NCBI GenBank assembly: GCA_017642695.1
Contig: JAEPQD010000001.1
Coordinates: 2,117,701 to 2,181,700, forward strand
Source: Parvibaculum sp.
Lineage (GTDB): Bacteria; Pseudomonadota; Alphaproteobacteria; Parvibaculales; Parvibaculaceae
Length of the DNA: 64,000 nt
Direction: 5' to 3'
Shown here: positions 17,491-27,372 of the stretch, piece by piece
Layout: each line of letters opens with the position of its first letter
Numbering within the stretch: position 1 is the first letter of the stretch
The notes under the pieces: generated by a model
Told to the model about the DNA's origin: nothing
Seen by the model: only the letters and a program-made list of their open reading frames with translations
The model's database searches: none
Translations under genes and position numbers: made by a program

Positions 17491-18834
17491 TCAGGACTTC
17501 TGTTTCAGGAAGTCCTCAAGCCAGTGGATGTGGTACTCGCCGTTGATGAAGTCCGGCTCGTTCACGAGATCCTGGAAAAGCGGGATCGTCGTCTTGATCC
17601 CGTCGATGACGAACTCGTGCAGCGTGCGGCGCAGACGCATCAGGCATTCGTTGCGGTTGCGCCCGCTCACCACGAGCTTGCCGATCAGGCTGTCGTAGTA
17701 GGGTGGGATGCGGTAGCCCGAATAGACCGCGCTGTCGACACGCACGCCGAGCCCGCCCGGCGTGTGGAAGTCCTTCACCGTGCCCGGCGAGGGCGCAAAG
17801 GTCTTGGCATCTTCCGCGTTGATACGGCACTCGATCGCATGACCGGAGAACTCGACATCCTCCTGCCGGAAACTCATTTCCATGCCGGCGGCGATGCGGA
17901 TCTGTTCGCGCACGAGGTCGATTCCCGTCACCGCCTCGGTGATCGGATGTTCCACCTGGAGGCGAGTGTTCATCTCGATGAAGAAGAACTCGCCGTTCTC
18001 GTAGAGGAATTCCACCGTGCCGACGCCGAGATAGCCGAGCTTCTTGATGGCGCGGGCGACGATGGCGCCGATTTCCGCGCGCTGCTGCGCGTTGAGCGCG
18101 GGCGAGGGGCACTCCTCCAGCACCTTCTGGTGACGGCGCTGCAGCGAGCAGTCGCGTTCGCCGAGATGGGCGACATTGCCGTGACTGTCGGCGATCACCT
18201 GCACCTCGATGTGGCGCGGCTGGCCGAGATATTTTTCCATGTAGAGGGCGTCGTCGCCGAACGCGGCCTTCGCTTCGGAACGCGCGGTCGAGAGCGCCGA
18301 TGACAGCTCCTCGCGCGAGCGCGCGACCTTCATGCCGCGTCCGCCGCCGCCCGCAGCCGCCTTCACGAGCACGGGATAGCCGGTCTCTTCGGCGACCTTG
18401 TAGGCCTGTTCGTCGGTCGTGATTGCGCCGTCGGAGCCCGGCACCACGGGAATGCCGAGTTCCTTCGCCGTGATCTTTGCCTGGATCTTGTCGCCCATCA
18501 CGCGGATATGCTCCGCCGTCGGGCCGATAAAGGTGATCCCGTGCGCATTGAGGATGTCGGCGAATTTCGCGTTCTCCGACAGGAAGCCGTAACCCGGATG
18601 CACCGCATCCGCACCCGTGATCTCGCAGGCCGAGATGATCGCCGGTATGTTCAGATAGCTTTCGCTCGCCGCAGGCGGGCCGATGCACACGCTCTCATTC
18701 GCGAGCCTCACATGCATCGCATTGGCGTCCGCCGTCGAGTGAACGGCGACCGTCTTGATGCCCATCTCGCGGCAGGCACGATGGATGCGCAGCGCGATTT
18801 CGCCACGGTTTGCAATGAGGACCTTCTCGAACAT
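17491..18834 (-). CDS. accC: Acetyl-CoA carboxylase, biotin carboxylase subunit
   Basis: ATP-dependent carboxylation of the biotin on AccB, the first step of fatty-acid synthesis. 447 aa, canonical length. N-terminal MFEKVLIANRGEIALRI, ATP-grasp glycine loop AAAGGGGRGMKVA, biotin-site residues around ECPSPAL, and MNTRLQVEHPITEAVTG with catalytic Glu/Arg are all present. It starts 11 nt after the accB stop, the standard accBC pair. Confidence 0.98.
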   Translation of the reverse strand: MFEKVLIANRGEIALRIHRACREMGIKTVAVHSTADANAMHVRLANESVCIGPPAASESYLNIPAIISACEITGADAVHPGYGFLSENAKFADILNAHGITFIGPTAEHIRVMGDKIQAKITAKELGIPVVPGSDGAITTDEQAYKVAEETGYPVLVKAAAGGGGRGMKVARSREELSSALSTARSEAKAAFGDDALYMEKYLGQPRHIEVQVIADSHGNVAHLGERDCSLQRRHQKVLEECPSPALNAQQRAEIGAIVARAIKKLGYLGVGTVEFLYENGEFFFIEMNTRLQVEHPITEAVTGIDLVREQIRIAAGMEMSFRQEDVEFSGHAIECRINAEDAKTFAPSPGTVKDFHTPGGLGVRVDSAVYSGYRIPPYYDSLIGKLVVSGRNRNECLMRLRRTLHEFVIDGIKTTIPLFQDLVNEPDFINGEYHIHWLEDFLKQKS

Positions 18835-18845
18835 GAGGCGGCCCG

Positions 18846-19301
18846 CTATTCGATGACGAAGAGCGGTTCGCCGAACTCGACCGGCTGGCCGTCATCGACG
18901 AGAACCGCGGTGAGCTTGCCGGAGCGCGGCGCCGGAATGTGGTTCATCGTTTTCATGGCTTCGATGATGAGGATCGTCTGTCCCTCGCTCACATTGGTGC
19001 CGGGCTGCACGAAGGTGGGGGCACCCGGCTCGGGCGAGAGATAGGCCGTGCCGACCATCGGCGAGGTGACGGCACCGGGATGCGACGCAGCCTCCGCAGC
19101 CGTGGGCACCGCTGCCGGGGCGGAGGCGGGCGCCGCCGCGGGCGCCGCCGCGGGCGCCACATGCGCGACGGCCGCCGACACCTGCCGCGCCACGCGGAGC
19201 TTGAGGTTGTCCGTCTCGATTTCGATTTCGCTCAGATCCGTCTCCGTGAGGAGGGCGGCGAGCTGCCGGATCAGTTCCTGGTCGACGCCTGCTTTGCTCA
19301 T
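18846..19301 (-). CDS. accB: Acetyl-CoA carboxylase, biotin carboxyl carrier protein
   Basis: 151-aa carrier subunit. The N-terminal helical part is followed by a flexible Ala/Pro linker (about 44-74) and the biotinyl domain with EAMKTMNHI, K117 being the biotin attachment lysine; the protruding thumb segment lies just before it. ATG 19301 was chosen because homology starts at MSKAGVDQ; the longer upstream frame overlaps aroQ. It is co-transcribed with accC and probably aroQ (95-nt gap). Confidence 0.97.
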   Translation of the reverse strand: MSKAGVDQELIRQLAALLTETDLSEIEIETDNLKLRVARQVSAAVAHVAPAAAPAAAPASAPAAVPTAAEAASHPGAVTSPMVGTAYLSPEPGAPTFVQPGTNVSEGQTILIIEAMKTMNHIPAPRSGKLTAVLVDDGQPVEFGEPLFVIE

Positions 19302-19396
19302 CTCGCTCTTCTTGCTTTCCTGTTTACTCGCGGACTTGCCGGTGCTGTTGCCATTGCCGCTGGGCGGCGGGTTTTTCGATGCCAAGGCCGATGTCC

Positions 19397-19867
19397 TTAC
19401 AGTTTGCTTTTCACGGCTTCGAGCGCCAACTCGTAGCCGATGGTGCCGAGGCCGCAGATGACGCCTGTCGCGACCGACGACACGGTCGAATGGTGACGGA
19501 AGCTCTCGCGCTTGTAGACGTTCGAGATGTGTACTTCGATGACCGGCATGTCGAGCGTCGCGAGCGCATCGTGGATCGCGATCGAGGTGTGCGAATAGGC
19601 GGCGGCATTCAGGATCACGGCGGCGGCTTTCTCCCGCGCCTCCTGAATCCAGTCGACAAGCTCGCCCTCGTGGTTCGACTGGCGGCAGACGACGGCAAGC
19701 CCGAGCGCCTTCGCTTTCGTCTTCACGAGCTTTTCGATGTCGGCGAGCGTCGTCGAGCCATAGATTTCCGGTTCCCGCTGGCCGAGCAGGTTCAGGTTCG
19801 GCCCGTTCAGAACGTAGACCGGCTTCGCCGGTGTTTTCGGGGCCGCTTTGGAACTGGATCTGGCCAT
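19397..19867 (-). CDS. aroQ: 3-dehydroquinate dehydratase, type II
   Basis: Shikimate pathway dehydration of 3-dehydroquinate to 3-dehydroshikimate. 156 aa, typical of the dodecameric type II enzyme. The lid loop [13 protein letters not shown] supplies catalytic Y36 and R31; NAAAYSHTS and EVHISN complete the site. An extra Lys/Pro-rich N-terminal extension (1-15) precedes the fold. It is first gene of the aroQ-accB-accC run, a frequent proteobacterial arrangement. Confidence 0.96.
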   Translation of the reverse strand: MARSSSKAAPKTPAKPVYVLNGPNLNLLGQREPEIYGSTTLADIEKLVKTKAKALGLAVVCRQSNHEGELVDWIQEAREKAAAVILNAAAYSHTSIAIHDALATLDMPVIEVHISNVYKRESFRHHSTVSSVATGVICGLGTIGYELALEAVKSKL

Positions 19868-20146
19868 CGGGTGGAAGGCTTTCTGGCGTGTCCTCTTGCC
19901 CGGGGGCGTGTGTCGCCGGCGGGCGGGTTATGGAGGGGAACGTATCTTGCGGCAAAAGGGCAAAAATGTGGTGCCCCGAACCCCGTATGCCCCCCGAATC
20001 GTGGACTTCTTTATACGGGACTAGCCGGGCCAGTAAAAGCCTTGGAAGCCCAACGGCTTGGACCTTCCCTAACGGCACCCGCGGCGCCTTGAAGTTGACG
20101 CCCCGCTCACCCATTATCCGGCCAGTGGAGAGGCGTTAAGGACGAC

Positions 20147-20347
20147 ATGAAGCTCACGGTGAACGGCGAAATCCGCGACGTCGAAGGCCCGATGACGGTC
20201 CTCGGCCTCGTCGAGAGCTTCGGCCTCAAGCCGCAGAAGATCGCGGTGGAGCGCAATCTCGAGATCGTGCCGCGCTCGGCCTATGCGCAAGTCGCGCTCG
20301 CGGAGGGCGACCGCATCGAGATCGTGAATTTTGTCGGCGGCGGCTGA
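20147..20347 (+). CDS. thiS: Sulfur carrier protein ThiS
   Basis: 66-aa ubiquitin-like sulfur carrier for the thiazole half of thiamine. It begins MKLTVNGEIRD and ends in the obligatory Gly-Gly tail (NFVGGG). It is followed after 24 nt by thiG. No TPP riboswitch consensus is visible in the 279-bp upstream region, and thiC, thiO and thiF are not in the window. Confidence 0.95.
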   Translation: MKLTVNGEIRDVEGPMTVLGLVESFGLKPQKIAVERNLEIVPRSAYAQVALAEGDRIEIVNFVGGG

Positions 20348-20371
20348 GACCGCCCAACGGGAGTAGATCAA

Positions 20372-21184
20372 GTGAGTGAAGCGGCAGCGCGCATCGAGAC
20401 CCCGGAGGCGGACGGCGAGGACAGCTTCGTCGTGGCGGGCCGCAAGCTCAGGTCGCGCCTCATCGTCGGCACCGGCAAGTACAAGGATCTCGCGCAGAAC
20501 GCGGCCGCCGTGGAGGCGGCGGGCGCGGAGATCGTCACCGTTGCCGTCCGCCGCGTGAACGTCACCAATCCGGACGAGCCGATGCTCGTCGACTATATCG
20601 ACCCGAAAAAGGTCATCTACCTGCCGAACACGGCCGGCTGCTACACGGCGGAAGACGCGGTGCGCACGCTCCGCCTGGCGCGCGAAGCGGGCGGCTGGAA
20701 CCTGGTGAAGCTCGAGGTGCTGGGCGACCAGAAGACGCTCTATCCCGACATGATCGAAACGCTGCGCGCGGCGGAAGCGCTGCTGAAGGACGGCTTCGAG
20801 GTCATGGTCTATTGCACCGACGACCCGATCATGGCGAAGAAGCTCGAAGACATGGGCTGCTGCGCGATCATGCCGCTCGCCGCCCCCATCGGCTCCGGCC
20901 TCGGCATCCAGAACCCGATCAACATCCGGCTCATCGTCGAGCAGTCGAAAGTGCCCGTGCTGGTCGATGCGGGCGTCGGCACCGCGTCCGATGCCGCCAT
21001 CGCGATGGAGCTCGGCGTCGACGGCGTACTGATGAACACGGCAATCGCCGAAGCGAAGGACCCGATCAAGATGGCTCGCGCGATGAAGCTCGCCGTCGAG
21101 GCCGGACGTCTCGCCTATCTCGCGGGACGGATGCCGAAGAAGAAATATGCCGATCCGAGTTCACCCGTGGGCGGGCTGATCTGA
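20372..21184 (+). CDS. thiG: Thiazole synthase
   Basis: Forms the thiazole phosphate of thiamine from deoxyxylulose phosphate, dehydroglycine or iminoglycine, and ThiS thiocarboxylate. 270 aa TIM-barrel. The Schiff-base lysine is K113 in [20 protein letters not shown] and the phosphate loop [12 protein letters not shown] are present. The start is GTG 20372 with GGGAG about 8 nt upstream. An N-terminal extension of roughly 18 residues precedes the usual family start. Confidence 0.97.
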   Translation: MSEAAARIETPEADGEDSFVVAGRKLRSRLIVGTGKYKDLAQNAAAVEAAGAEIVTVAVRRVNVTNPDEPMLVDYIDPKKVIYLPNTAGCYTAEDAVRTLRLAREAGGWNLVKLEVLGDQKTLYPDMIETLRAAEALLKDGFEVMVYCTDDPIMAKKLEDMGCCAIMPLAAPIGSGLGIQNPINIRLIVEQSKVPVLVDAGVGTASDAAIAMELGVDGVLMNTAIAEAKDPIKMARAMKLAVEAGRLAYLAGRMPKKKYADPSSPVGGLI

Positions 21185-21187
21185 GCC

Positions 21188-22042
21188 TCAGCGGAACAGA
21201 ACCACAGGTATCCTGCAGGATCGGATCATCTCGGTCGTCGTCGAACCGATGATGAGGTTGCGGATATGCGAGTGGCCATAGGCGCCCATCGCCAGCAGGT
21301 CGATCCCCTCCGCTTCCACCAGTTCCGAGATCGCGGCTTCCGGCGCCTGTGCGGTGATGTCGGCCCTGGCGTCGTAGCCGGCGGCGTTCAAACGGGTGCA
21401 GGCCTCGTCGAGCCTGCTGCGCAGTTCCGGCGTGCTCCTTCCCGCCATCAGCAACCGGCAATCGAGACCCGCGAACAGCTTGCTCGCGGCGATATGCTCG
21501 ACCGCCTTGATGCTGCTTGCGCCGCCGTCGAAGGCGATGAGGAAGCGCTTCGGCGCGCGGAAGGCGCGGGCGGCGACGAAAACGGGCTTGTGGCTCGCGC
21601 GCACGATCCGCTCGATGTTCGAGCCGAGATGCAGCCCGGTGAAATCTGCCGCCTCGCCCCGCTTGCCGATCACGATCATCGCGGCATCGGCTTCGCTCTT
21701 CGCCGTCATTTCCAGAATGTCGCCGATCAGGAGCCGCGTGGTGACGCGGGTGACGCCCGCGGCCGCGATCACCGCCCTGGCGTCTTCGAGGATGGCGCGG
21801 CCGCGCTGCTGCTGCAGCTTCGCGCGCTGCTCGTCGAGCTGCGTCAGTTCTTCCAGAAGCGCCGTGCGCGCGCCGAGCGCGAGGCTGCCGCTCAAGTCGG
21901 AGGCTTCCGCGCTGTCGCGCCGCCCGAGCACATGCAGCAGCTCGATGTTTGCGCCCGTCCGCAATGCGATCCAGGCGGCGTTCTCGCAAACGCTGTGCGA
22001 ATAGATGGAGCCGTCCACCAGTGCGACGATTTTTTCCGTCAT
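21188..22042 (-). CDS. Universal stress protein, tandem UspA domains
   Basis: 284 aa with two Usp folds. The first (about 4-150) begins KIVALVDGSIYSHSV; the second (about 150-284) ends with GAYGHSHIRNLIIGSTTTE, a G-x2-G-x9-G-S/T ATP-binding motif. The first half carries a similar but weaker motif. ATG 22042 was chosen over a TTG at 22051 that would overlap the upstream stop. It lies 5 nt after the SulP gene, so the pair is almost certainly one operon and the Usp may sense or modulate anion transport. Confidence 0.9.
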   Translation of the reverse strand: MTEKIVALVDGSIYSHSVCENAAWIALRTGANIELLHVLGRRDSAEASDLSGSLALGARTALLEELTQLDEQRAKLQQQRGRAILEDARAVIAAAGVTRVTTRLLIGDILEMTAKSEADAAMIVIGKRGEAADFTGLHLGSNIERIVRASHKPVFVAARAFRAPKRFLIAFDGGASSIKAVEHIAASKLFAGLDCRLLMAGRSTPELRSRLDEACTRLNAAGYDARADITAQAPEAAISELVEAEGIDLLAMGAYGHSHIRNLIIGSTTTEMIRSCRIPVVLFR

Positions 22043-22047
22043 CTCTC

Positions 22048-23532
22048 TCAATGCCCCATCAGTTTTTCGAGCGCGCCGGGCTCGTCATGGATCGCAAGCC
22101 GGTCGACGATGGTTTCGCTCGCCTTGTTGAGCCCGACGATCTCGACGGTGGCGCCGTCACGGCGGAATTTCAGCACCGCCATGTCGAGCGCCGCGACGCT
22201 TGAAATGTCCCAGATATGCGCGCGGCTGACATCGATGACGACGCGCTCCAGCGCCTCCCTGAAGTCGAACGCGGCGAGGAAGTCGTCGGCGGAAGCAAAG
22301 AATATCTGCCCCTCGATCACATAGACCCGCTCGCGTCCGTCATCGGAGAGGGTGGAGGTCACACGGAAGATCTGCGCGATCTTCCAGGCGAAGAAGAGGC
22401 CGGAAAGAAGAACGCCGGTCAGGACGCCGAGCGCAAGATTGTGCGTGAACACGACCACGACAACGGTTGCCAGCATGACGGCAGAGGAACTGCGGGGATG
22501 ATGGCGGAGATTGCGGATCGACGACCAGCTGAACGTGCCGATTGACACCATGATCATGATGGCGACAAGGGCGGCCATCGGGATCTGCTTCACCCAGTCG
22601 CCGAGGACGACGATCATGAAGAGCAGGAAGACGCCCGCGCAGAAGGTCGAGAGCCGTCCGCGCCCGCCGGACTTCACGTTGATCATCGACTGGCCGATCA
22701 TCGCGCAGCCCGCCATGCCGCCGATGAAGCCCGTCGCCGTGTTGGCGATGCCCTGGCCGATGCATTCCTGGTTCTTGTCGCTCGGCGTGTCGGTGAGGTC
22801 GTCCACGATGGAGGCCGTCATCAGGCTTTCGAGCAGGCCGACAGCAGCGACCGCCGCCGAATAGGGCAGGATGATCGTCAGCGTTTCGAGATTGAACGGA
22901 ATTTGCGGGATCAGGAACACGGGTAACGTCGACGGCAATTCGCCCATGTCGCCCACCGTGCGGATGTCGAAGCCGAAATAGATCGCCACCGCTGTCAGCA
23001 CGATGATGCAGATGAGCGGTGAGGGTATCGACTTCGTCAGCATCGGAAAGAGATAGATGATGCCGAGCCCCGCCGCGACCATGACATAGGTGAGCGACGG
23101 TACGCCGATCAGCTCCGGCAATTGCGCCATGAAGATGAGAATTGCCAGCGCGTTCACGAAACCCGTCATCACGGAGCGCGAGACGAAGCGCATCACGTAA
23201 CCGAGCTTCAGCAGCCCCGCGCCGATCTGCATCAGCCCGGCGAGAACCGTGGCAGCGAGCAGATATTGCAGCCCGTGATCCTTGACCAGCGTCACCATCA
23301 GGACGGCGGTCGCCGCCGTCGCGGCGGAGATCATGCCGGGCCGCCCGCCGGTGATGGCGACGATGACGGCGATGGAGAAGGAGGCATAAAGCCCGATCTT
23401 CGGATCGACGCCCGCAATGATCGAAAAGGCGATGGCTTCGGGAATGAGCGCAAGGGCAACGACGAGACCGGCGAGCACGTCGCCGCGAATATTGCCGAAC
23501 CATTGCTGGCGGTACGCACTGACTGAGAACAT
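22048..23532 (-). CDS. SulP family anion transporter with STAS domain
   Basis: 494-aa inner-membrane permease of the SulP/SLC26 family, for sulfate, bicarbonate or a related anion. It has about 12-14 hydrophobic segments, with the SulP entry [15 protein letters not shown] and SGGRGRLST region, then a C-terminal cytoplasmic STAS domain (about 395-490; [20 protein letters not shown]). It is shorter than plant-type SulPs, with a compact N-terminus. Substrate cannot be assigned; sulfate, bicarbonate and C4 acids are all possible. ATG 23532 directly precedes conserved sequence. Confidence 0.9.
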   Translation of the reverse strand: MFSVSAYRQQWFGNIRGDVLAGLVVALALIPEAIAFSIIAGVDPKIGLYASFSIAVIVAITGGRPGMISAATAATAVLMVTLVKDHGLQYLLAATVLAGLMQIGAGLLKLGYVMRFVSRSVMTGFVNALAILIFMAQLPELIGVPSLTYVMVAAGLGIIYLFPMLTKSIPSPLICIIVLTAVAIYFGFDIRTVGDMGELPSTLPVFLIPQIPFNLETLTIILPYSAAVAAVGLLESLMTASIVDDLTDTPSDKNQECIGQGIANTATGFIGGMAGCAMIGQSMINVKSGGRGRLSTFCAGVFLLFMIVVLGDWVKQIPMAALVAIMIMVSIGTFSWSSIRNLRHHPRSSSAVMLATVVVVVFTHNLALGVLTGVLLSGLFFAWKIAQIFRVTSTLSDDGRERVYVIEGQIFFASADDFLAAFDFREALERVVIDVSRAHIWDISSVAALDMAVLKFRRDGATVEIVGLNKASETIVDRLAIHDEPGALEKLMGH

Positions 23533-23808
23533 CGGTATCCGGGGAAAGAGAGACAACAAACCGGTGGCGCGAAACCGGCAGCTTCGCGGGGAAACGGGAC
23601 GGGAGGTCGGGTTGTCCGGCGGATCGGCGGCCGGAAGAGCCACCCGGATTCACACCGGGTCCTGTCGGGATGCGCGTTGATAGCGCGGTGCTTGCTGCGG
23701 TGCAACGTAAAACGATAACCAGCCCGTTCGGGAACGGAACCCGTGGATAAACGTTCGAAAAACGGAGCGTGGCTGTTTTTCCGGGTCGCGCGGAAGGGAC
23801 ACCGGCAG

Positions 23809-25083
23809 ATGATCTCCAAATGGCGCTGGCTGCTGCTGCAGCTTGTGAGGCAGATATGGTTTCGTGCCTCGCTGTTCGCGCTGCTCGGCGTCGTCACCGC
23901 GCTGTTGTCGGCTGGGGCAAGTTGGGTGATCCCCGCCGAGCTCTCCACAAGGATCGGGTCCGAGGCAGTGGGGCCCATCCTCAATATCCTCGCCTCGAGC
24001 ATGCTCGCGGTCACCACCTTCTCGCTGACCGTGATGGTCACGGCCTACAGCGCCGCCACCAGCGCCGTCACGCCGCGCGCCGCGAAACTTCTCCGCGAAG
24101 ACCCCACCACGCAGAACGTGCTCGCGGTCTTCGTCGGCGCTTTCCTCTACAGCCTTGTCGGTCTGATCGCGCTCAATATGGATATCTACGGCGCCTCCGG
24201 CCGCGCTGTGCTGTTTGCGGTGACGCTTGTCGTGATCCTCATCATGGTGATCGCGCTGCTGCGCTGGATCAACCATCTCTCGCGTCTCGGTATGGTGGAC
24301 GAGACCTCGCGGAACGTGGAAAGTGCGGCCCGCGATGCCCTCGAGGAACGGGCGAATGTCCCCTACATGGGCGGCCGGCCGCTCGAGGGCGGGAAGGATG
24401 CCATTCCGGCATCGGCGATCCCCATCTGTTCAGATCTTCCCGGATACCTTCAGCACATCGACATGGCCGCGCTCGCCGCCACGGCAGAAGACAAGGGTGA
24501 CGTGAACGTTTATGTCGGCGTTCTGCCCGGAGCTTATGTTCATGCACGCCGCCCGCTGCTCTGGATCGACGGTCTGGCGGATGACCCTGAGGACAAGACG
24601 CTCGATGATTTCCGCAAGGCCTGCGTCGTCGGCGACCAGCGCAATTTCGACGGCGATCCGCGCTTCGGTCTGATCGTGCTGACGGAGATCGCCTCACGGG
24701 CTCTCTCGCCCGGCGTCAACGATCCGGGCACGGCCATCGACATCATCGGACGTCAGTACCGGCTGCTCGCCGCATGGGCGGAACGGGGCGAACGGGAAGG
24801 GGACTGCGAGCCCGCCTGCGCGAATGTCTTCGTGCCGCCCTTGTCCGTCGGCGACATGTTCGACGACGCCTTCGGTCCCATCGGCCGCGACGGCGCGGGG
24901 CATGTGGAGGTGCAACTCCGCCTCCTGAAGGCGTTGCGCGCCCTCGCGGCGGCAGCCGCCCCCGGCTTCCGGGAAAGCGCCCTGCATCACGCCCGCATGG
25001 CGCTGACACGCAGCGAGGCCGCCGAATTGCTGGAGGAAGAGAAGGTGCGTCTCCGTGAGATCGCGCGAGAGATGGAGGGATAG
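23809..25083 (+). CDS. DUF2254 family membrane protein
   Basis: 424 aa. Four hydrophobic segments lie in the first 180 residues, starting after WRWLLLQLVRQIWFRASLFA, with family tract SSMLAVTTFSLTVMVTAYSAA and the TPRA...TTQNVLAVFVGAFLYSL region. A soluble C-terminal domain contains LTEIASRALSPGVNDPGTA, the family's best conserved tract. DUF2254 proteins are uncharacterised inner-membrane proteins, possibly channels. A GTG at 23743 would give 22 more residues; ATG 23809 fits the usual family start. It is divergent from the SulP gene. Confidence 0.85.
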   Translation: MISKWRWLLLQLVRQIWFRASLFALLGVVTALLSAGASWVIPAELSTRIGSEAVGPILNILASSMLAVTTFSLTVMVTAYSAATSAVTPRAAKLLREDPTTQNVLAVFVGAFLYSLVGLIALNMDIYGASGRAVLFAVTLVVILIMVIALLRWINHLSRLGMVDETSRNVESAARDALEERANVPYMGGRPLEGGKDAIPASAIPICSDLPGYLQHIDMAALAATAEDKGDVNVYVGVLPGAYVHARRPLLWIDGLADDPEDKTLDDFRKACVVGDQRNFDGDPRFGLIVLTEIASRALSPGVNDPGTAIDIIGRQYRLLAAWAERGEREGDCEPACANVFVPPLSVGDMFDDAFGPIGRDGAGHVEVQLRLLKALRALAAAAAPGFRESALHHARMALTRSEAAELLEEEKVRLREIAREMEG

Positions 25084-25107
25084 GGGAGGCGGTGGAATTT
25101 CAGCGGT

Positions 25108-26487
25108 TCAGCGCGCGTCGAGTTCGGCGCGAATTCTGTCGTGCCGCGTCTTGTCGAGCGGGTAGCGCCACAGCGCGAACATGGCCAGCGCAAAGAAGGC
25201 GGAGGGCAGGAAGGCGAAGGTATAGAGCAGGCCGCTGATTGCGCCTGGGCTGTTCGTCTCCGCCGACGGGTCGAAGCCGATCCAGCCAAGAACGAGATAC
25301 GAGACCGAGACGGAAAGAGCGCCGCCCACCTTGTTGGTGCTTGTGAGGAGCGCGAAGAAAAGCCCGGCCCGCTTCTGCCCCGTGATCAGTTCGTCCATGT
25401 CCGCGACATCGGCGATCAGTGCCCGCAGGATCATCGGTGCGGCACCGAAGGCGCACCCGTAGGCCAGCGTGACGACGAAGAGACCGGTGAGATTTCCGGG
25501 CCCCGCCACGAGGATGAAACCGAGCAGCATCACCGAGGCGTAGAGCAATGCCATGGCAAGCGTGTTGTGCTTGCCATAGCGGTAGGAAAGCCGCATCCAG
25601 AGCGGCACGATGGCGAGCCCCGCCATGAAATAGACGAGCAGGATCAGGCTCGCATGGTTGGGCACCTCGAAGACCCATACGGCGAGGAAGATGTAGGTCG
25701 AACCCGTGACGCCTGTGGCGAGCGCGCAGGAAAAATCCGCGACGAGACAGCGGCGCAAGGCGGGATTGGTGGAGATCGCCCGGAAGACGGCCCTCATGTC
25801 CATCGTCGTGCCTCTGGTTGTCGGAACGTTGTCCGGCACGCGCGTCACGATGAGCCATGTGGTGACGGGCAGGAGGATCAGCAGATACCAGCCCATGCTG
25901 CCGATCTTGCCATAGGCGTCGCCGCTGCCCGTGCTCTCCATGAGGGCCGGGAGCGCCAGCACGATGGTCATGCCGGCGATGCCCACGAGTTCGCGCCAGC
26001 CATAGAGGCGCGAGCGCTCGTGATAGGAATGCGCGAGCTCGGCGCCCCAGGACTGGTGCGCGATGGCGATGACGGTATAGGCGGCATAGAGAACGATCAG
26101 CCAGCCGAGCAGATAGGCCGCGCTGTGCTGCCCGGGGCCGGGCAGGTAGAGAAACCAGGTCGCCAGCATGAGAACGGGTGCGGCCCCCACGATCCAGTGA
26201 CGGTAGCGGCCCCAGCGGGTCGAAAAGCGATCGACGACCATTCCCATGACCGGATCGGTGACCACGTCCCATAGCCGGGCGAGGGTGAAGACAAGACCGA
26301 CCGTCGCGAGGCCGAGCCCCGCTTCCTGCGCATAGAAGGGCGGCAGATAGACCGTGATCGGCAGGCCGAGCGCCGCCGCCGGCAGGTTGAGTGACGAATA
26401 GGAAACGACCGTTCCGAGAGGAAGGCGCCTGTCTTCCGGGGCCGGCGTTCGCGCGGCCGGGGATTCCTCATTCTGCTGCGATGTCAC
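25108..26487 (-). CDS. MFS transporter, GPH (glycoside-pentoside-hexuronide) cation symporter family
   Basis: 459-aa symporter of the MelB-like MFS_2 type with about 12 helices. The diagnostic loop LWDVVTDPVMGMVVDRFSTR after helix 2 supplies the cation-site Asp residues, and ADVADMDELITGQKRAG is the typical central/late-loop signature. The substrate is unknown: a sugar, glycoside or sulfoquinovose-like compound. It is divergent from a GntR/FCD regulator with a palindromic site between them, which suggests local control. Confidence 0.87.
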   Translation of the reverse strand: MTSQQNEESPAARTPAPEDRRLPLGTVVSYSSLNLPAAALGLPITVYLPPFYAQEAGLGLATVGLVFTLARLWDVVTDPVMGMVVDRFSTRWGRYRHWIVGAAPVLMLATWFLYLPGPGQHSAAYLLGWLIVLYAAYTVIAIAHQSWGAELAHSYHERSRLYGWRELVGIAGMTIVLALPALMESTGSGDAYGKIGSMGWYLLILLPVTTWLIVTRVPDNVPTTRGTTMDMRAVFRAISTNPALRRCLVADFSCALATGVTGSTYIFLAVWVFEVPNHASLILLVYFMAGLAIVPLWMRLSYRYGKHNTLAMALLYASVMLLGFILVAGPGNLTGLFVVTLAYGCAFGAAPMILRALIADVADMDELITGQKRAGLFFALLTSTNKVGGALSVSVSYLVLGWIGFDPSAETNSPGAISGLLYTFAFLPSAFFALAMFALWRYPLDKTRHDRIRAELDAR

Positions 26488-26566
26488 CGGCTCCCTCCGC
26501 CCGGGTCTCGATGCCCCGTAGCTGCAGGGCAGCGCATCGCGGCCCCTCCATGCCCGATATAGACAG

Positions 26567-26581
26567 GATTATAGGATAATC
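26567..26581. promoter_or_regulatory. Inverted repeat GATTAT-N3-ATAATC
   Basis: Perfect 6+6 bp inverted repeat with an AGG spacer, in the AT-rich region between the divergent GPH transporter and GntR genes. More ATAATC/ATTATC half-sites lie at about 26600 and 26650. It resembles an FCD-type GntR operator in layout, and likely binds the adjacent regulator (inference). Confidence 0.5.
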
Positions 26582-26612
26582 AAAGGGAAGAAGTTCAAAA
26601 TTATCAGGACAA

Positions 26613-27359
26613 ATGCAGAATTCCCGAGAAGAGGACAAAAAATCATACTATAATCCAGCCATGGAGCAGAAAATCATCCCTCTCCCCGGACAGGCCGGCA
26701 CGGTGGTCGAAACGACGATCCAGGCGATGCGGGAAGCCATTCTCGATGGCAGGTTTCTGCCGGGTCAGCGTCTTGTCGTCGCCGACCTTCAGCAGCGATA
26801 CGGCATCAGCGCCGGACCGGTGCGGGAGGCGATCAGGCGGTTGACGGGCGAAGGGCTCGTCGACGTGCTGCCGCATCGCGGCGCCGTCGTCCGCCGCTTT
26901 TCCGAACGCGACGTGCGGGAATATTTTGAAGTGCGCGAGGGGCTCGACGGCGTTGCCGCGCGTCTCGCCGCCGGAAACATTCATCGCGGCGATTACAGCG
27001 ACCGCCTTGCGGCGCTTGTCGAGGAATTTCGGATCGCAACGGAGACGGGTGGCGCGGAGCTTCTGACGATCCGGGCTTCGCTTCGCGATCTCATCTTCGA
27101 GATTGCGGGCAACATGCGTCTTGCCGAAATCGCGAGCCGCCTCGTCTATCCGGCATTGAGCGAGCGCCTGCACAAGCTCCTGCCGGAGCGCGCGGCCTCA
27201 TCCTTTGCCGAGCACGAGAAGGTGGTGAAGGCCATCATGGAAGGAGACGGGCTGGAGGCGGAGCGGCTCATGCGGATGCATCTGCGCCATTCGGCAAGCG
27301 CCATCCGCGACACGATGGAAGCGGACCCCGACTTCTACAAGGCGCTGTTTGGCGCTTGA
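26613..27359 (+). CDS. GntR family transcriptional regulator, FCD domain
   Basis: 248 aa. An N-terminal winged helix (about 32-95; EAILDGRFLPGQRL, QRYGISAGPVREAIRRL) is followed by an all-helical FCD ligand-binding domain (about 105-230) with Asp/His metal or ligand residues (FEVREGLD, SFAEHEKVVKAI, HLRHSASAI). Such proteins repress catabolic genes and release on binding an organic acid or sugar acid. ATG 26661 is an alternative start: a TATAAT at 26649-26654 would leave it nearly leaderless. The likely target is the divergent transporter. Confidence 0.88.
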   Translation: MQNSREEDKKSYYNPAMEQKIIPLPGQAGTVVETTIQAMREAILDGRFLPGQRLVVADLQQRYGISAGPVREAIRRLTGEGLVDVLPHRGAVVRRFSERDVREYFEVREGLDGVAARLAAGNIHRGDYSDRLAALVEEFRIATETGGAELLTIRASLRDLIFEIAGNMRLAEIASRLVYPALSERLHKLLPERAASSFAEHEKVVKAIMEGDGLEAERLMRMHLRHSASAIRDTMEADPDFYKALFGA

Positions 27360-27372
27360 CCCGCGCGAGGCG

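Noticed and set aside
19868..20146. TPP riboswitch before thiS
   Set aside because: The conserved CTGAGA and ACCTGATCTGG-type blocks are not present.
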